Of a stretch of DNA of 64,000 nt, positions 9,214-19,047 are shown one piece after another. Source of the DNA: Deltaproteobacteria bacterium (GTDB lineage: Bacteria; Myxococcota_A; Polyangia; GCA-2747355; JADLHG01); NCBI GenBank assembly GCA_020848905.1, contig JADLHG010000059.1, positions 1 to 64,000 of the forward strand, in the 5' to 3' direction. Position numbers and translations under genes: made by a program. Each line of letters starts with the position of its first letter. The first letter of the stretch is position 1. A model generated the notes under the pieces. That model was not told the origin of the DNA. It did not search any database and worked only from the letters and a program-made list of their open reading frames with translations.

Positions 9214-10365
9214 ATGGGCTCACAGCCGAAGAACGGGGTGGTGGGGGGGGGCGGGACGGGCGGCACTCTCGCCGCGAATCTCTTGTCCAGGAAGCTGAAC
9301 GGGTCGGCGCAGGTCACGCTCGTCGACCCGAGCGGCCGTCACGTGTATCAGCCGGGGTTCCTCTACCTGATGCTCGGGCAGCTGCAGGCGCAGGCCCTGA
9401 GTCGCCCCGAGCGGCAGCTCCTGCGGAGCGACGTGCGGCTATTGGTCGACGGCGCCGAGCGCATCGACCCCGACGCGCGAACCGTCGCGCTGGCGAGCGG
9501 CGAGACGCTCGCCTACGACGCGCTGGTGCTGGCCGCGGGGGCCCGGCTCTCGACCGACGAGATCCCGGGCTTCGACCAAGGCGTGGATCACTTCTACAGC
9601 GCCGACGCTGCGACGCGGCTCTGGGAGCGGCTGCAGGCCTTCCACGGCGGGACGCTCGTGGTGGGCGTCGGGGGCGTGCCCTTCAAGTGTCCGGTCGCCC
9701 CGCTCGAGGCGCTCTTCCTGGTGGACGACTACCTCCGCCGCCGCGGCCTTCGCGGCAAGACCGAGCTGCACTACGTGACCCCCATGCCGCACATCTTCCA
9801 CCTGGAGGCGGTGACCCCCATGCTCGAGGAGCTGGTGCGCGACCGCGGCGTGATCGTGCACGACCTCTTCAACCTGGACAGCGTGAATCACGACGAGCGC
9901 GTGCTCGTCTCGTACGAGGGGGAAGAGGTGCGCTACGACCTCGCAATCCTCGTGCCGCCGCACAAAGGGTCGCTCCTCGCCGAGCGGTCGGGGCTCGCCG
10001 ACCGGGGCGGCTGGCTCAAGACCGCGCGCACCACGCTCGAGGTCGAAGCCACCGAGAGGATCTGGGCCCTCGGAGACGCCACGAACCTGCCCGTCTCCAA
10101 GGCGGGCTCCGTGGCGCACGCCCAGGCGCCCGTGGTGGCCGAGAGGGTCAGCGCGGCGCTCGAGGAGCGCGAGCCGACCGGCAAGCACCAGGCCTTCGGC
10201 GGAGACACGCTCTGCTTCATCGAGGTGGGGCAACACAAGGCCACCCTGCTGCGCTTCAGCTACACGAAGCCCCCGAGCGCCCCGCGGCCGAATCGCCTCT
10301 TCCACTACGGCAAGCTCGCCTTCAACCGGCTCTACTTTCCGCTGGTGCCGCAAGGGTACGTGTAG
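9214..10365 (+). CDS. FAD-dependent sulfide:quinone oxidoreductase-like protein
   Basis: 383 aa. N-terminal Rossmann motif GGGGTGGTLAAN, a second dinucleotide region near VLAAGARLS, and the family segment PFKCPVAPLEAL containing a cysteine at the position of a redox cysteine in SQR. WALGDATNLPVSKAGSVAHAQA is the FAD-binding end typical of SQR and NDH-2. Only this one canonical Cys is clear, so chemistry could differ from true sulfide oxidation to polysulfide. The protein would sit on the inner face or in the periplasm touching quinones; no signal peptide is seen. Start ATG at 9214 with AAGGAG. Confidence 0.8.
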   Translation: MGSQPKNGVVGGGGTGGTLAANLLSRKLNGSAQVTLVDPSGRHVYQPGFLYLMLGQLQAQALSRPERQLLRSDVRLLVDGAERIDPDARTVALASGETLAYDALVLAAGARLSTDEIPGFDQGVDHFYSADAATRLWERLQAFHGGTLVVGVGGVPFKCPVAPLEALFLVDDYLRRRGLRGKTELHYVTPMPHIFHLEAVTPMLEELVRDRGVIVHDLFNLDSVNHDERVLVSYEGEEVRYDLAILVPPHKGSLLAERSGLADRGGWLKTARTTLEVEATERIWALGDATNLPVSKAGSVAHAQAPVVAERVSAALEEREPTGKHQAFGGDTLCFIEVGQHKATLLRFSYTKPPSAPRPNRLFHYGKLAFNRLYFPLVPQGYV

Positions 10366-10470
10366 GACCCTCGGGGCGCATCGACGGACGCACCCCCCGC
10401 CGCGCCGACCGCACGGCAGGGCGCGTGCCCGACGTCTCGTTCGGGTCATCGAGCGAAAGGAGTCTGGGGC

Positions 10471-11580
10471 GTGGACATCGGCATCCCGAAGGAAGATGGC
10501 GATCTCGAGCTGCGAGTCGGGCTCGGAACGGGGACCGTGGGCGTGCTCGTCGGGCGCGGCCACCGGGTGTACGTGCAAACCGGCGCGGGGCTCGGTGCGG
10601 GCTTTTCCGACGAGGAGTACCTGAAGGCCGGAGCCTCCATCGCCTACTCGGCGGAGGAGCTGCACCTCCGGGCCGCGATGATCTGCCGCGTGCGTGCCCC
10701 CGACGCCCAGGCGCTCGCGCACATGCAGCCCGGGCAGATCCTCTGCTGCTTCGCGCACCTCTTCACCGCGGGGAGCGCCTACGTGCAGCAGCTTCGCGAC
10801 GCGCGGATCACCGTCTTCGGCTACGAGCTGCTGCAGGCCATCGACGGCTCTCGTCCCGTCCTGCGGCCGATGAGCGTGATCGCCGGACGCATGCTGCCGC
10901 AGCTCGCGGCGAGCCTCTTGCAGAGCCCGCAGGGTCGCGGGGTGCTCCTCTCGGGCATCCCGGGGATACCGCCCGGCGAGGTGGTGATCCTCGGCGCCGG
11001 CGAGGTGGGCTTCAACGCGGCACGCGGCTTCGCCGGCCTCGGCGCGCAGGTCACGGTGATGGACACTCCCGCACGGCTCGCCGAGATGGACCAGGCCTTC
11101 GACCGGCTGGGGCCGATCCGACTGGTCTACGAGACGGCCGCGCAGCTCGCGCGCGCGGTGGCCTTCGCCGACGTGCTGATCGGCTCGGTGCTCGTCGGCG
11201 GCGAGCGCTCGCCGATCATCGTCACCGAGGAGATGGTCAAGACCATGCGGCAGTGGTCGGTGATCATCGACGTCTCGATCGCCGACGGCGGGTGCGTGGC
11301 CACCTCGCGTCCGACCACGCCCCGGGACCCGACCTTCATCAAGCACGGCGTGATCCACTGCTGCGTGCCGAACCTCCCCTCGCTCGTCGCGCGCACGGCG
11401 AGCCGCGCCCTGGGACACTCGGCGGCGCCCTACCTCGCGCGCCTGGCCGAGGCCCCGACGCGCGCCCAGGAGGACCCCGAGCTGCGCACGGCGCTGCTCC
11501 TTTCCGCCGGAGAGATCGTTCATCCGGGCCTGGCCGCGACCCTGAGCCGCCGGCCCCGCACGGGAGAGATCGTTCGATGA
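10471..11580 (+). CDS. alanine dehydrogenase / transhydrogenase-alpha family protein
   Basis: 369 aa, the length of alanine dehydrogenase. N-terminal GIPKE and GAGLGAGFSDEEY are typical; the NAD Rossmann loop is VVILGAGEVGFNAARGFAGLGA; the C-terminal FIKHGVIHCCVPNLPS matches the family. The catalytic segments deviate: the usual VKVKEP is CRVRAP (Lys to Arg) and the usual IDQGG is IADGG. The His in CCFAHLFTA is kept. It may be a divergent Ald or a related dehydrogenase. GTG start with AAGGAG; the stop overlaps the next start (ATGA). Confidence 0.78.
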   Translation: MDIGIPKEDGDLELRVGLGTGTVGVLVGRGHRVYVQTGAGLGAGFSDEEYLKAGASIAYSAEELHLRAAMICRVRAPDAQALAHMQPGQILCCFAHLFTAGSAYVQQLRDARITVFGYELLQAIDGSRPVLRPMSVIAGRMLPQLAASLLQSPQGRGVLLSGIPGIPPGEVVILGAGEVGFNAARGFAGLGAQVTVMDTPARLAEMDQAFDRLGPIRLVYETAAQLARAVAFADVLIGSVLVGGERSPIIVTEEMVKTMRQWSVIIDVSIADGGCVATSRPTTPRDPTFIKHGVIHCCVPNLPSLVARTASRALGHSAAPYLARLAEAPTRAQEDPELRTALLLSAGEIVHPGLAATLSRRPRTGEIVR

Positions 11581-12875
11581 GCTGGCTCGAGCGTTACAAC
11601 GACCGCAAGACCGACGCGCTGACCGCCCTGCGGCTGGCCATCAAGCCGGGCAGCCGCGTCTTCCTCAACGCCAACTGCGGCGAGCCGCTCGCCCTCTCGG
11701 CGGCGCTGGCCGAGGTGGCTCCCACCCTGAGCAACGTGGAGATCGTGCAGCTCCTCGCGCTCGGCGAGGCGCCGTACGTCAAGCCAGAGCTGGTCAGCCG
11801 CCTGCGCCTGAACGCCCTCTTCATCGGCCCCGGCGTGCGCGAGGCGGTCAACGCCGGCCATGCCGACTACACGCCGATCTTTCTCTCGGAGATCCCCGCG
11901 CTCTTTCGCGGCGGCCCGCTGCCCATCGACGTGGCGCTGATCCAGGTCTCGCCCCCCGACGAGCACGGCTTCTGCAGCTTCGGCGTGTCGGTGGACATCT
12001 GCAAGCCCGCGGCCGAGGCGGCCAAGGTGGTCGTGGGCGAGGTGAACGCGCGCATGCCCCGCACGCTCGGCGACGCCTTCATCCACGTGAGCAAGCTGAC
12101 GCACGTGGTGGAGGTGGACCGCCCCGTGCGCGAGCTCCCCGCCGAGCCCTTCACCGACGTGCACCGGCGGATCGCCGACTTCGTGGCCGGGCTGGTCGAG
12201 GACGGCGCGACGCTGCAGCTCGGCATCGGCGCCATCCCGAACGCGGTGCTCCTGGCGCTACGCAGCCACCGGCACCTCGGCATCCACACCGAGATGTTCT
12301 CCGACGGCGTGATCGAGCTCTTCGAGGCCGGGGTGATCACCAACGAGAAGAAGACCCTGCACGCGGGCAAGATCATCAGCTCCTTCGCCATGGGGAGCCA
12401 GAAGCTCTACGACTTCATGGACAACAACCCCGTGGTCGAGATGCACCCCTCGGACTACACGAACGACCCGTTCGTCATCGCGCAGAACCACAAGATGGTG
12501 GCCATCAACTCGGCGATCAGCGTGGACCTCACCGGGCAGGTGAACGCCGACAGCATCGGCACCCGGCTCTACTCGGGCTTCGGCGGCCAGGTGGACTTCA
12601 TCCGCGGGGCGGCGCGCTCAAAGGGCGGGCGACCGATCATCGCGCTCCCCTCCTCGGCCAAGAACGCCTCGCGCATCGTGCCGCTCCTGGCCGAGGGGGC
12701 GGGCGTGGTCACGACCCGCGGAGACGTGCACTACGTGGTCACCGAATACGGTGTGGCCTCGCTCCACGGCCTGAGCATCCGCGAGCGCGCCGAGGCGCTC
12801 ATCGCCATCGCGCACCCCGACCACCGCGAGGGGCTCATGAAGGCGGCCCAGGAGCGGCGGCTCGTCTACCGGTGA
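11577..12875 (+). CDS. acetyl-CoA hydrolase/transferase family CoA-transferase
   Basis: 432 aa, matching the 4-hydroxybutyrate/acetate CoA-transferase group. Both halves are present: N-terminal GSRVFLNANCGEP and the C-terminal acetyl-CoA hydrolase domain with the catalytic Glu in LGIHTEMFSDGVIEL and the SGFGGQVDFIRGA and GVVTTRGDVHYVVTEYG motifs. It transfers CoA between acetyl-CoA and carboxylates, allowing acetate formation or re-use. It is translationally coupled to the Ald-like gene, suggesting joint use of small carbon acids under energy stress. It converges on, and overlaps by 10 bp, a glycosyltransferase gene. Confidence 0.9.
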   Translation: MSWLERYNDRKTDALTALRLAIKPGSRVFLNANCGEPLALSAALAEVAPTLSNVEIVQLLALGEAPYVKPELVSRLRLNALFIGPGVREAVNAGHADYTPIFLSEIPALFRGGPLPIDVALIQVSPPDEHGFCSFGVSVDICKPAAEAAKVVVGEVNARMPRTLGDAFIHVSKLTHVVEVDRPVRELPAEPFTDVHRRIADFVAGLVEDGATLQLGIGAIPNAVLLALRSHRHLGIHTEMFSDGVIELFEAGVITNEKKTLHAGKIISSFAMGSQKLYDFMDNNPVVEMHPSDYTNDPFVIAQNHKMVAINSAISVDLTGQVNADSIGTRLYSGFGGQVDFIRGAARSKGGRPIIALPSSAKNASRIVPLLAEGAGVVTTRGDVHYVVTEYGVASLHGLSIRERAEALIAIAHPDHREGLMKAAQERRLVYR

Positions 12876-14452
12876 GGAGCGGCGCCACCGCGTCGGCGAA
12901 GCGCCGCCTTCGCGCGGTAGTCGGCCAGCAGGCGGTCGATCTCGGCCCCGCGGAAGGGGAAGAAGAGCTCCGCGCGATCCAGCATGGAGAGCGCGCCGTC
13001 CACGTCTCCGAGCTCCGTGAGGATCAGATAGAGGTAGAGGTACGCCTTCCCCTCGAGGATCGGGGCGCGCTCGACGCACGCGGCGAGGTGCTCGCGGGCC
13101 AGCTCGAGCTGCATCGTGCCCAGCGCCGCCACGCCGCGCAGGTAGTGCACCATCGGGTCGGCGGGGAGCTCCCCGAGCAGCGCGGCCGTCAGGCGCAAGG
13201 CGTGGGCCGGATCCGTTTCCGCGGTCAGCACCGCCTCCGCCTTGGCTTGCAGGAGCTGCGCCCGCCTCGTCGCTCGACGGGCCCGCTCCGCGAGGCGGCG
13301 GCTGCCGCTCTTGCTGCCGCACTGGTCGAGCACCCGGCGATAGAGGGGTCGTAGCTGCTCCGCGGCCCGCTCCCAGGTGAGCTCCGCCAGTCGCTCGCGC
13401 CCGCGCGTGCTCCGCTCCTGCGCTCGCGCCGCGTCCACGGCCGCGCGAATCGACGCCGGATTGTCGGGGGCGCAGTAATGCGCGTCGTCGCCCAGGTAGT
13501 CGCGCAGCGTCCCCCAGTCCGAGGCCACCACGGGGCAGCCGGCCCACGCGGCCTGCAGCGAGACGAGCCCGGGGAGCTCGTACCAGCTCGGCAGCGCGTG
13601 AACCGACGCGGCGCAGAAGGCCGAGGCCAGGAGCTCGCCCGACAGGCGGCCGGTGAAGACCGTCGGCCCGCGCCGCTCGTAGCGCCGGCAGAGCGCCTCG
13701 TACTGCGGCTGGGACGATCCGCCGTTCACGAAGACCAGCGGCCGTTCGTCGTCGCGCAGGGCATGCGCCAGCATGAGCTGGTTCTTGCGCGTCTCGAGCC
13801 GCCCCACGCAGAGCACGAAGTCCTTGACGCCGAAGGCCTCTTCGAAAAGCCGCCCGGAGGGGGTGCTGGCCTCGTCGGGGCGGTGGAAGGGCAGGCGGAG
13901 GACCTCGTGACGGGCCAGCCGCGGGTAGTGGCGCGCGAGGGACTCCGCTTCAACAGCGCCGGTCGGGAGCACGGCCATCGCCTCCTCGACGGCGAAGGCG
14001 AAATCCGCGGGCGGGTCGCAGGAGATGGGGCTCTCGCGCAGCGACGCGAGCTCCGCCTCGAGGCGGGCGAGGTCTCCGTCCTCGAGATGGCGGCGAAAGA
14101 GGCTCGCGGTGACCACCGAGGGGACGGCGAAGCGCGCGAAATCCTCGAAGAGCGGGGTGATCACGTAGGGCCGTCCGCTCGCCGCCGCCTGGATCGCCAG
14201 CGCGACGTCCGGGTTCAGCACGTGGGCCAGCCGGTAGTCGAGCTTGTCGTCGAGCCGCTGGCGGTAGTCCACGGCGAGGCCCCTCCCGTGCAGGCCCCGC
14301 CGGAAACCGATCGCCAGCTCCGTGTCCCCGCCGGGCTGCACGAAGAGGTTCGCGCGCGCCGCGACCGCCACATCTACCGCCCGCGGACGCGCCGCGGCCT
14401 TACGGGCCTTCTCCCGGATCCGGGCGTTCTCCCACGCGACGTCGACCGTCAT
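12866..14452 (-). CDS. glycosyltransferase (GT4-like) with C-terminal TPR-like region
   Basis: 528 aa. The C-terminal half of a GT-B fold is clear (about residues 215-370): FVLCVGRLETRKN, then SWYELPGLVSLQAAWAGCPVVAS, which holds the ExxxxxxxE-type donor-sugar motif. Residues about 410-510 are helical, repetitive and TPR-like (VHYLRGVAALGTMQLELAREHL). Start ATG at 14452 with GGGAGGGGAG. It overlaps the upstream glycosyltransferase gene by 4 nt. Probable role: adding a sugar to a surface glycan; substrate unknown. Confidence 0.82.
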   Translation of the reverse strand: MTVDVAWENARIREKARKAAARPRAVDVAVAARANLFVQPGGDTELAIGFRRGLHGRGLAVDYRQRLDDKLDYRLAHVLNPDVALAIQAAASGRPYVITPLFEDFARFAVPSVVTASLFRRHLEDGDLARLEAELASLRESPISCDPPADFAFAVEEAMAVLPTGAVEAESLARHYPRLARHEVLRLPFHRPDEASTPSGRLFEEAFGVKDFVLCVGRLETRKNQLMLAHALRDDERPLVFVNGGSSQPQYEALCRRYERRGPTVFTGRLSGELLASAFCAASVHALPSWYELPGLVSLQAAWAGCPVVASDWGTLRDYLGDDAHYCAPDNPASIRAAVDAARAQERSTRGRERLAELTWERAAEQLRPLYRRVLDQCGSKSGSRRLAERARRATRRAQLLQAKAEAVLTAETDPAHALRLTAALLGELPADPMVHYLRGVAALGTMQLELAREHLAACVERAPILEGKAYLYLYLILTELGDVDGALSMLDRAELFFPFRGAEIDRLLADYRAKAALRRRGGAAPHR

Positions 14453-15666
14453 GCTCCCCTCCCCGGCTGGCACTCGGCGAGGAACGCGAGATACTCCTCC
14501 GCCACCCGCTCGAGCGCGCACTGGCCTTGGACGTAGGCGTGGGCGTTTCTCCCCATCTGGTCGCGATACGGCGCGTTGACGAAGAGCTCTCGCAGAAAGC
14601 CCGTCACCACCTCGTCCTCGCACTCGTCGACGGCTACCTTGGCGCAGGCCGCTTCGGGGAGCTCCGCGAACCAGCCGTGGTCGGTCACGATCGTGGGCTT
14701 GCCGAGGGCCAGGATGCGCAGGAGCGCCCCCGAGGTCTCGCCCTGCGAGGGGTAGCGCAGGTTCAGACAGACGTCGGCCGCGTGCAGGTGCGCGAGGAAG
14801 ACCTCCATCGGAACGTGCCCGGTGATGGTCACGGCGTCCTCTAGCCCGAGGAAGCGGATGTACTCGAGCACCTGATACTTCGGCTCTCCGACGAGGCAGT
14901 AGCGGGCGCCGGGCAGCTCCTCGCGCACCTGGGCGAAGGCCCGCAGGGTCACCTCCACCCGCTTGGTCGGCACGATCAGCCCGAAGGAGCTGCAGATCGG
15001 CGCGTCCTGCGGCAGACCGAGGCGCTCGCGCGCGGCGCGGCGGGCGAGCTCCGGGTCGAAGTCCGCCGGCCAGTGGGCCCAGCCAAAGTCGTGGTGCGGA
15101 ATCAGGCGGCAGCGGCGCGAGGGCTCGACCGCGCGCACCTCGGCCAGCGCGCTCGCCGAGTGCACGATGACGCCCTGCGCGGCGTGGATCATCTTGCGGT
15201 TCAGGGGAAAGCGCCGCAGCGTCTCGAAGGGGACCTGCTTGCCGGCGACGATCTCCTCGGCCAGCGCCTCGCCCTCACGGCCGTAGGCCTCGACCATCTC
15301 GCGCCGGTAGGCCTCGGGGCGGCCCTCCTTGAGGTAGAGGTCGCCGAAGAAGCCCTGGTACATCAGGTCGTGCAGGACCACCACGCCCGGACGGCGCAGC
15401 ATCAGCTCGTAGATGTAGCGGTGGTGCCCCGGCGTCCCGCCCATCTGATAGAGCACAGCGTCGTAGCCGTCGAGGCGAGGTGCGGGGTCCTCCTTCCGGC
15501 AGTCCACGACGCGCAGGCGTTCGGCGATCCAGGGCGCGCTCGGCGCGTAGCCGTCCACAAAGAGGTCCACCTCTGCGCGAGTCGCCAGCGCCTCGAGCAG
15601 CGACTCGCTGTAGTCCGAGATCCCCGACGGAACGGGGTTCACCGGCGAGAAGAAGGCGATGCGCAT
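14449..15666 (-). CDS. glycosyltransferase family 1/4-like protein
   Basis: 405 aa, GT-B fold. N-terminal MRIAFFSPVNPVPSGISDYSE is the classic acceptor-side opening. The donor side has GLIVPTKRVEVTLRAFAQ, YCLVGEP and NLRYPSQGETSGALLRILALGKPTIVTD with the sugar-binding Glu. Its stop overlaps the next start (ATGA), so it works with the TPR glycosyltransferase. It follows the methyltransferase gene by 18 nt. Cytoplasmic; product likely a capsule or O-antigen-type glycan. Confidence 0.85.
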   Translation of the reverse strand: MRIAFFSPVNPVPSGISDYSESLLEALATRAEVDLFVDGYAPSAPWIAERLRVVDCRKEDPAPRLDGYDAVLYQMGGTPGHHRYIYELMLRRPGVVVLHDLMYQGFFGDLYLKEGRPEAYRREMVEAYGREGEALAEEIVAGKQVPFETLRRFPLNRKMIHAAQGVIVHSASALAEVRAVEPSRRCRLIPHHDFGWAHWPADFDPELARRAARERLGLPQDAPICSSFGLIVPTKRVEVTLRAFAQVREELPGARYCLVGEPKYQVLEYIRFLGLEDAVTITGHVPMEVFLAHLHAADVCLNLRYPSQGETSGALLRILALGKPTIVTDHGWFAELPEAACAKVAVDECEDEVVTGFLRELFVNAPYRDQMGRNAHAYVQGQCALERVAEEYLAFLAECQPGRGA

Positions 15667-15684
15667 GGTACCTACGCCCGCTGA

Positions 15685-16785
15685 CTAGTCGTAGAGTTCG
15701 ACGGGATACCGATCCGTGCACGTTCCGCGCTTCACCCCGACGGCGAAGATGTCCTCGCCGCGATCCTCGAGTGAGGCGCCGATGGTCCTCAACCAGTCCC
15801 GCACGTTTCGATACCGGCCCCAGTAGTCGACGCCGTCCTCCACGTCGATCCAGACGTTCTCCGTGCGCAGCGTCTCGACCTCGAAGCCCGAGCGCTCGAG
15901 CAGCAACCGAAGCTCTCGCGGCGCGTACTCCTTGCAGTGCCGTGGGCTGCCCGCCTTGGAGAACTTGTTGTAGACGTACGGGGGAAAGCCGTTCACGGCG
16001 GCGTCGAGGCTCCGGTAGCTCGTGATGTTGGGGGTGGTCAGGATCAGCCGGCCTCCGGGGCGGAGCACGCGGCCGGCCTCCACGAACATGAACATCGGGT
16101 CGTTCGGCAGGTGCTCGAGGATCTCGCAGGCCAGGACCACGTCGAAGGAGCCATCGTCGAACGGGAAGCGATCCCGCTCGACGTTGAAGTTGTGCAGGTG
16201 CATCGAGAACGAGCCTTCGGGTCCGGCCGCCGGGATGGTCACGTCCTTCTCGGGCTCCGTCGCGGGATCGGGCCACCAGTCGGAGTAGCAGAGGCTGTAC
16301 TTCGCGTAGCGGCGCAGGAGCGCGGAGAAGAACTTGTTCGCGCCGAGCTCGAGCAGCCGCTGGTCAGGCCGCCCCTCGGAAAGCAGCCGCAGCGTCGCCG
16401 CGAAACGCGGGAGGTGCACGGTCACGTACCCGCGCGCGCCCGGGTCCGCGCCGAAGAGCTCGAGGAGGTAGCGCTCGAGCTCCGCGTACCGCGGGGGCGG
16501 GTCCAGCGCCTCGCGCAGACTCTGCAGCACCTGGTGCGCCTTGCGGTGGAGCGGGTCGAGCCTGACCGCCTGGTTCATGCAAGCCGAGCTCTCGGGGAAA
16601 CTTTCCGCCTGCGCGTAGAGCACACCGAGCTCGAAGAAGACCTGCGCCAGCGCGTCGGGTTCGACATCCACCGGCCAGTGGGCCAGCACCTCACGGTACT
16701 TCGCGATCGCGCCGGGCGTGTCGTCGCCGGCTGCCGCCGCCGCTCGCGCCTGCTCGTACAGAGCTGCTAGGGCCGTCTCACCCAT
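15685..16785 (-). CDS. TPR-linked SAM-dependent methyltransferase
   Basis: 366 aa. Residues 1-90 are two TPR-like helical pairs (FELGVLYAQAESFPESSACMNQAVRLDP). A class I methyltransferase domain follows (about 115-330): RLLELGANKFFSALL as motif I, DDGSFDVVLACEILEHL as the acidic loop, RVLRPGGRLILTTPN as the post-II region. Such enzymes in glycan clusters methylate sugars or chain ends. The motif-I glycines are altered compared with GxGxG. It lies between the CDP-glycerol-type transferase and the glycosyltransferases, same strand. Confidence 0.82.
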   Translation of the reverse strand: MGETALAALYEQARAAAAAGDDTPGAIAKYREVLAHWPVDVEPDALAQVFFELGVLYAQAESFPESSACMNQAVRLDPLHRKAHQVLQSLREALDPPPRYAELERYLLELFGADPGARGYVTVHLPRFAATLRLLSEGRPDQRLLELGANKFFSALLRRYAKYSLCYSDWWPDPATEPEKDVTIPAAGPEGSFSMHLHNFNVERDRFPFDDGSFDVVLACEILEHLPNDPMFMFVEAGRVLRPGGRLILTTPNITSYRSLDAAVNGFPPYVYNKFSKAGSPRHCKEYAPRELRLLLERSGFEVETLRTENVWIDVEDGVDYWGRYRNVRDWLRTIGASLEDRGEDIFAVGVKRGTCTDRYPVELYD

Positions 16786-16830
16786 GCACCACCGCTCCTT
16801 CCGCCAGAACGTCGCCCCGCGAGGCGGTCA

Positions 16831-18771
16831 TCACCCCGCCTCGCGTCGTTCCCGCGCATCGCTCGCCGCCACGCGCTTCACGCGCACCTGGATCGATAGC
16901 CGGCGCGGGTCCTCGCCGAATCCGAGCTCCTTGGGCACGAACGCCTGGTCGGCGCGAAACTCGACCGTCGGCGCCTCGAGCCGCTCGACCGGTACCGTCA
17001 GCCGGAGCGAAATCGCCTGCCAGCCGCCCACGAAGCTCACGACACCCACGCGCTGTCCGGACACGGAGACGGTCGCGCACACCGGAAACGAACCGTAGTG
17101 GCGGTGGTCGCTCGACCGGAGCTCCACCTCCAGCAGGTAGCCGCCGGGTCGGTCGGCACGGCGCACGGTCTGCTCGAGGCGAAGCTGGGCTCGCTTCGCC
17201 ATCCAGCGCCAGCCGTCTTCGGGCGGGTAGAATCCGTCCCCGTAGCAGAGACGGGGCTCGTCGTCCCAGATCTGCGCAACCTCCGGCTCCCCGGCGGCCG
17301 CTCCACTCGAGGTTGCCTCGCGGGCGAAGAGCGCGTAGCTCCCGTTCGGCCCCTCCGGGCCGCAGCAGCAGCCCAGCCGTCGATCCTCGCGCATCCGGGC
17401 GAGGGCCCGCGACACGAACGACGCGTCCTCGAGCCGCTCGCGCGCGGGGTCGAGCACCACCAGCGCGTACCCGGAGGCCGACGCGCCGAGGAAGCTCCGA
17501 CGCAGCGATTCCACCGTCGTCCCCTGCGCACCAAAGGGGGAGACCCCGGCGGGCCAGCTCGCCGACACATCCCGGGGCTCCGTGAGCGCGCAGAACCAGC
17601 GCGTCGCCCGAAGCTGCTCTTGTGCGTGGGCGAACCAGCGTCGAAGCTCGTCGTCGAGACGCGGGGCGATGACGAGCGCCTCGAGGCGTGGCAACTCGCG
17701 CAGCGCCGACGCCAACCGCTCCACCGCGCGACCATCCCGCTCCTCGCCGAAGAGCTCGGCGCTGCACGCCGCCTGTCGCGCGCGCGCGCGGCAGGCGTGA
17801 TCGTCGAAGACCCGCTCGAGGGCCGCACGAAACTCCTCGGGGGTGCGGAACTCCAGCGCCACGTCGCGCCAGCGGTTGGCCAGCGCCAGCGGGTCGAGCT
17901 CGCCCTCCACCACGGTCTCGCCGCTGCTGTAGAGCAGGATCGGTCGTTCGAGCGCCATGAACTCGTAGACCAGAGACGACCCGTCGGAGATCAGCAGGTC
18001 GGCCCCCGCGAAGAACCCGGCGATGCTCGCCGCCGGGTCCTCTGCCAGCTCGACGTGGGGCTCCTCGCGCGCCAGCCGGCGCCACGTCTCGAGCCACGCC
18101 GCGAAACGCGCCTCGAACTGCCGCATCAGCGGATGGGCGAAGGTCACGATGTTCGGGTGCGGACGGATCACGATCCGGCTTTCCGGATAGACGGCCCGGA
18201 TCCACGCGACGAGCTGTCCCTCGAAGAAGGCAGCCGCGCTGACCTCCGGATTCCAGGTGGGGGCAAAGAGAATCGTGGGTCGCCGACGATCGATCGCCCG
18301 CACGGGCAGACGGAAGGTGTCGTCGGCCCACGGGTTGCCCGTGGCCAGGAAGCCGCGGCGCGGAAGAACCCCCACCCGCTCCATGTCGCGTCGATCGAAG
18401 GCACTGCCCGCGAGATAGTCCGCGTCGCCGTACTCGCGGGGAGTACGAATGTACTTGCACCCCACGCCGTGGCGCATGGCGACGAGCAGCACGTGATGCC
18501 GAGCGCAATGGTCGCGGACGAGCAAGATGTCTTGCTCCGTGGCCACGACGAGCACGTCCGGCCGAAAGGCGAGAGCCGCCTGCCGGTCGTGCGTGAGCAG
18601 CGCCCCGTCGAGCAGGGCCACGAGCGGCTCCAGCGCGCGTCGCACGAATGGCAGGGTGCAGTACGCGGCGATGCGCAATCGCCCGGCCTGAGAATCCGTC
18701 TCGCCTGCTATCGAAGCCACCACGTTCCCGAAGATGTCGTCTGACCGACGCCTCGCGTCGAAAAGGCCCAT
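16831..18771 (-). CDS. CDP-glycerol glycerophosphotransferase-like protein with extra C-terminal domain
   Basis: 646 aa from the ATG at 18771; no good ribosome site, and the frame is open to 18942. Residues about 45-330 match the CDP-glycerol glycerophosphotransferase family: RHGVGCKYI, TILFAPTWNPE, IVIRPHPN and DLLISDGSSLVYEFMALERPILLY. These build teichoic-acid-like or capsule polyol-phosphate chains. Residues 380-646 are unassigned; the last 150 look like a beta-rich domain (LLEVELRSSDHRHYGSFPVCATVSV). It is odd for a Gram-negative setting but such proteins occur in capsule loci. Confidence 0.7.
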   Translation of the reverse strand: MGLFDARRRSDDIFGNVVASIAGETDSQAGRLRIAAYCTLPFVRRALEPLVALLDGALLTHDRQAALAFRPDVLVVATEQDILLVRDHCARHHVLLVAMRHGVGCKYIRTPREYGDADYLAGSAFDRRDMERVGVLPRRGFLATGNPWADDTFRLPVRAIDRRRPTILFAPTWNPEVSAAAFFEGQLVAWIRAVYPESRIVIRPHPNIVTFAHPLMRQFEARFAAWLETWRRLAREEPHVELAEDPAASIAGFFAGADLLISDGSSLVYEFMALERPILLYSSGETVVEGELDPLALANRWRDVALEFRTPEEFRAALERVFDDHACRARARQAACSAELFGEERDGRAVERLASALRELPRLEALVIAPRLDDELRRWFAHAQEQLRATRWFCALTEPRDVSASWPAGVSPFGAQGTTVESLRRSFLGASASGYALVVLDPARERLEDASFVSRALARMREDRRLGCCCGPEGPNGSYALFAREATSSGAAAGEPEVAQIWDDEPRLCYGDGFYPPEDGWRWMAKRAQLRLEQTVRRADRPGGYLLEVELRSSDHRHYGSFPVCATVSVSGQRVGVVSFVGGWQAISLRLTVPVERLEAPTVEFRADQAFVPKELGFGEDPRRLSIQVRVKRVAASDARERREAG

Positions 18772-19047
18772 GTAGGCTATCAGCGACGGGTGTGGCCAGC
18801 AAGGTGGGGGCACCTCCCACGCCGAAAGCCCCCGCGGAGCGCCAGGCGCGCTGCGCTCCGCGGGGGCTGCGCCGTCAGGTCGCTGACGGTGGTGCGACGG
18901 GCGCTCGGCCCCCGTCGCACAACCTCCGGTCATCACGTGCAACCGCCTCGGGTCCGATCCGACCGGGCGATGGTACGCGCATTGCTAGATCTCTGCGGTG
19001 CATCGGTGATCGCGGGCGGTAGGGGCCCGAGAGAGGAACCTCGTCAC

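Noticed and set aside
9687-12875. A 1062-codon open frame spanning the SQR-like, Ald-like and CoA-transferase genes
   Set aside because: Only its last 432 codons (from 11577) code for a family; the rest is an Arg/Pro/Gly-rich shadow of the two upstream genes, typical of high-GC DNA.
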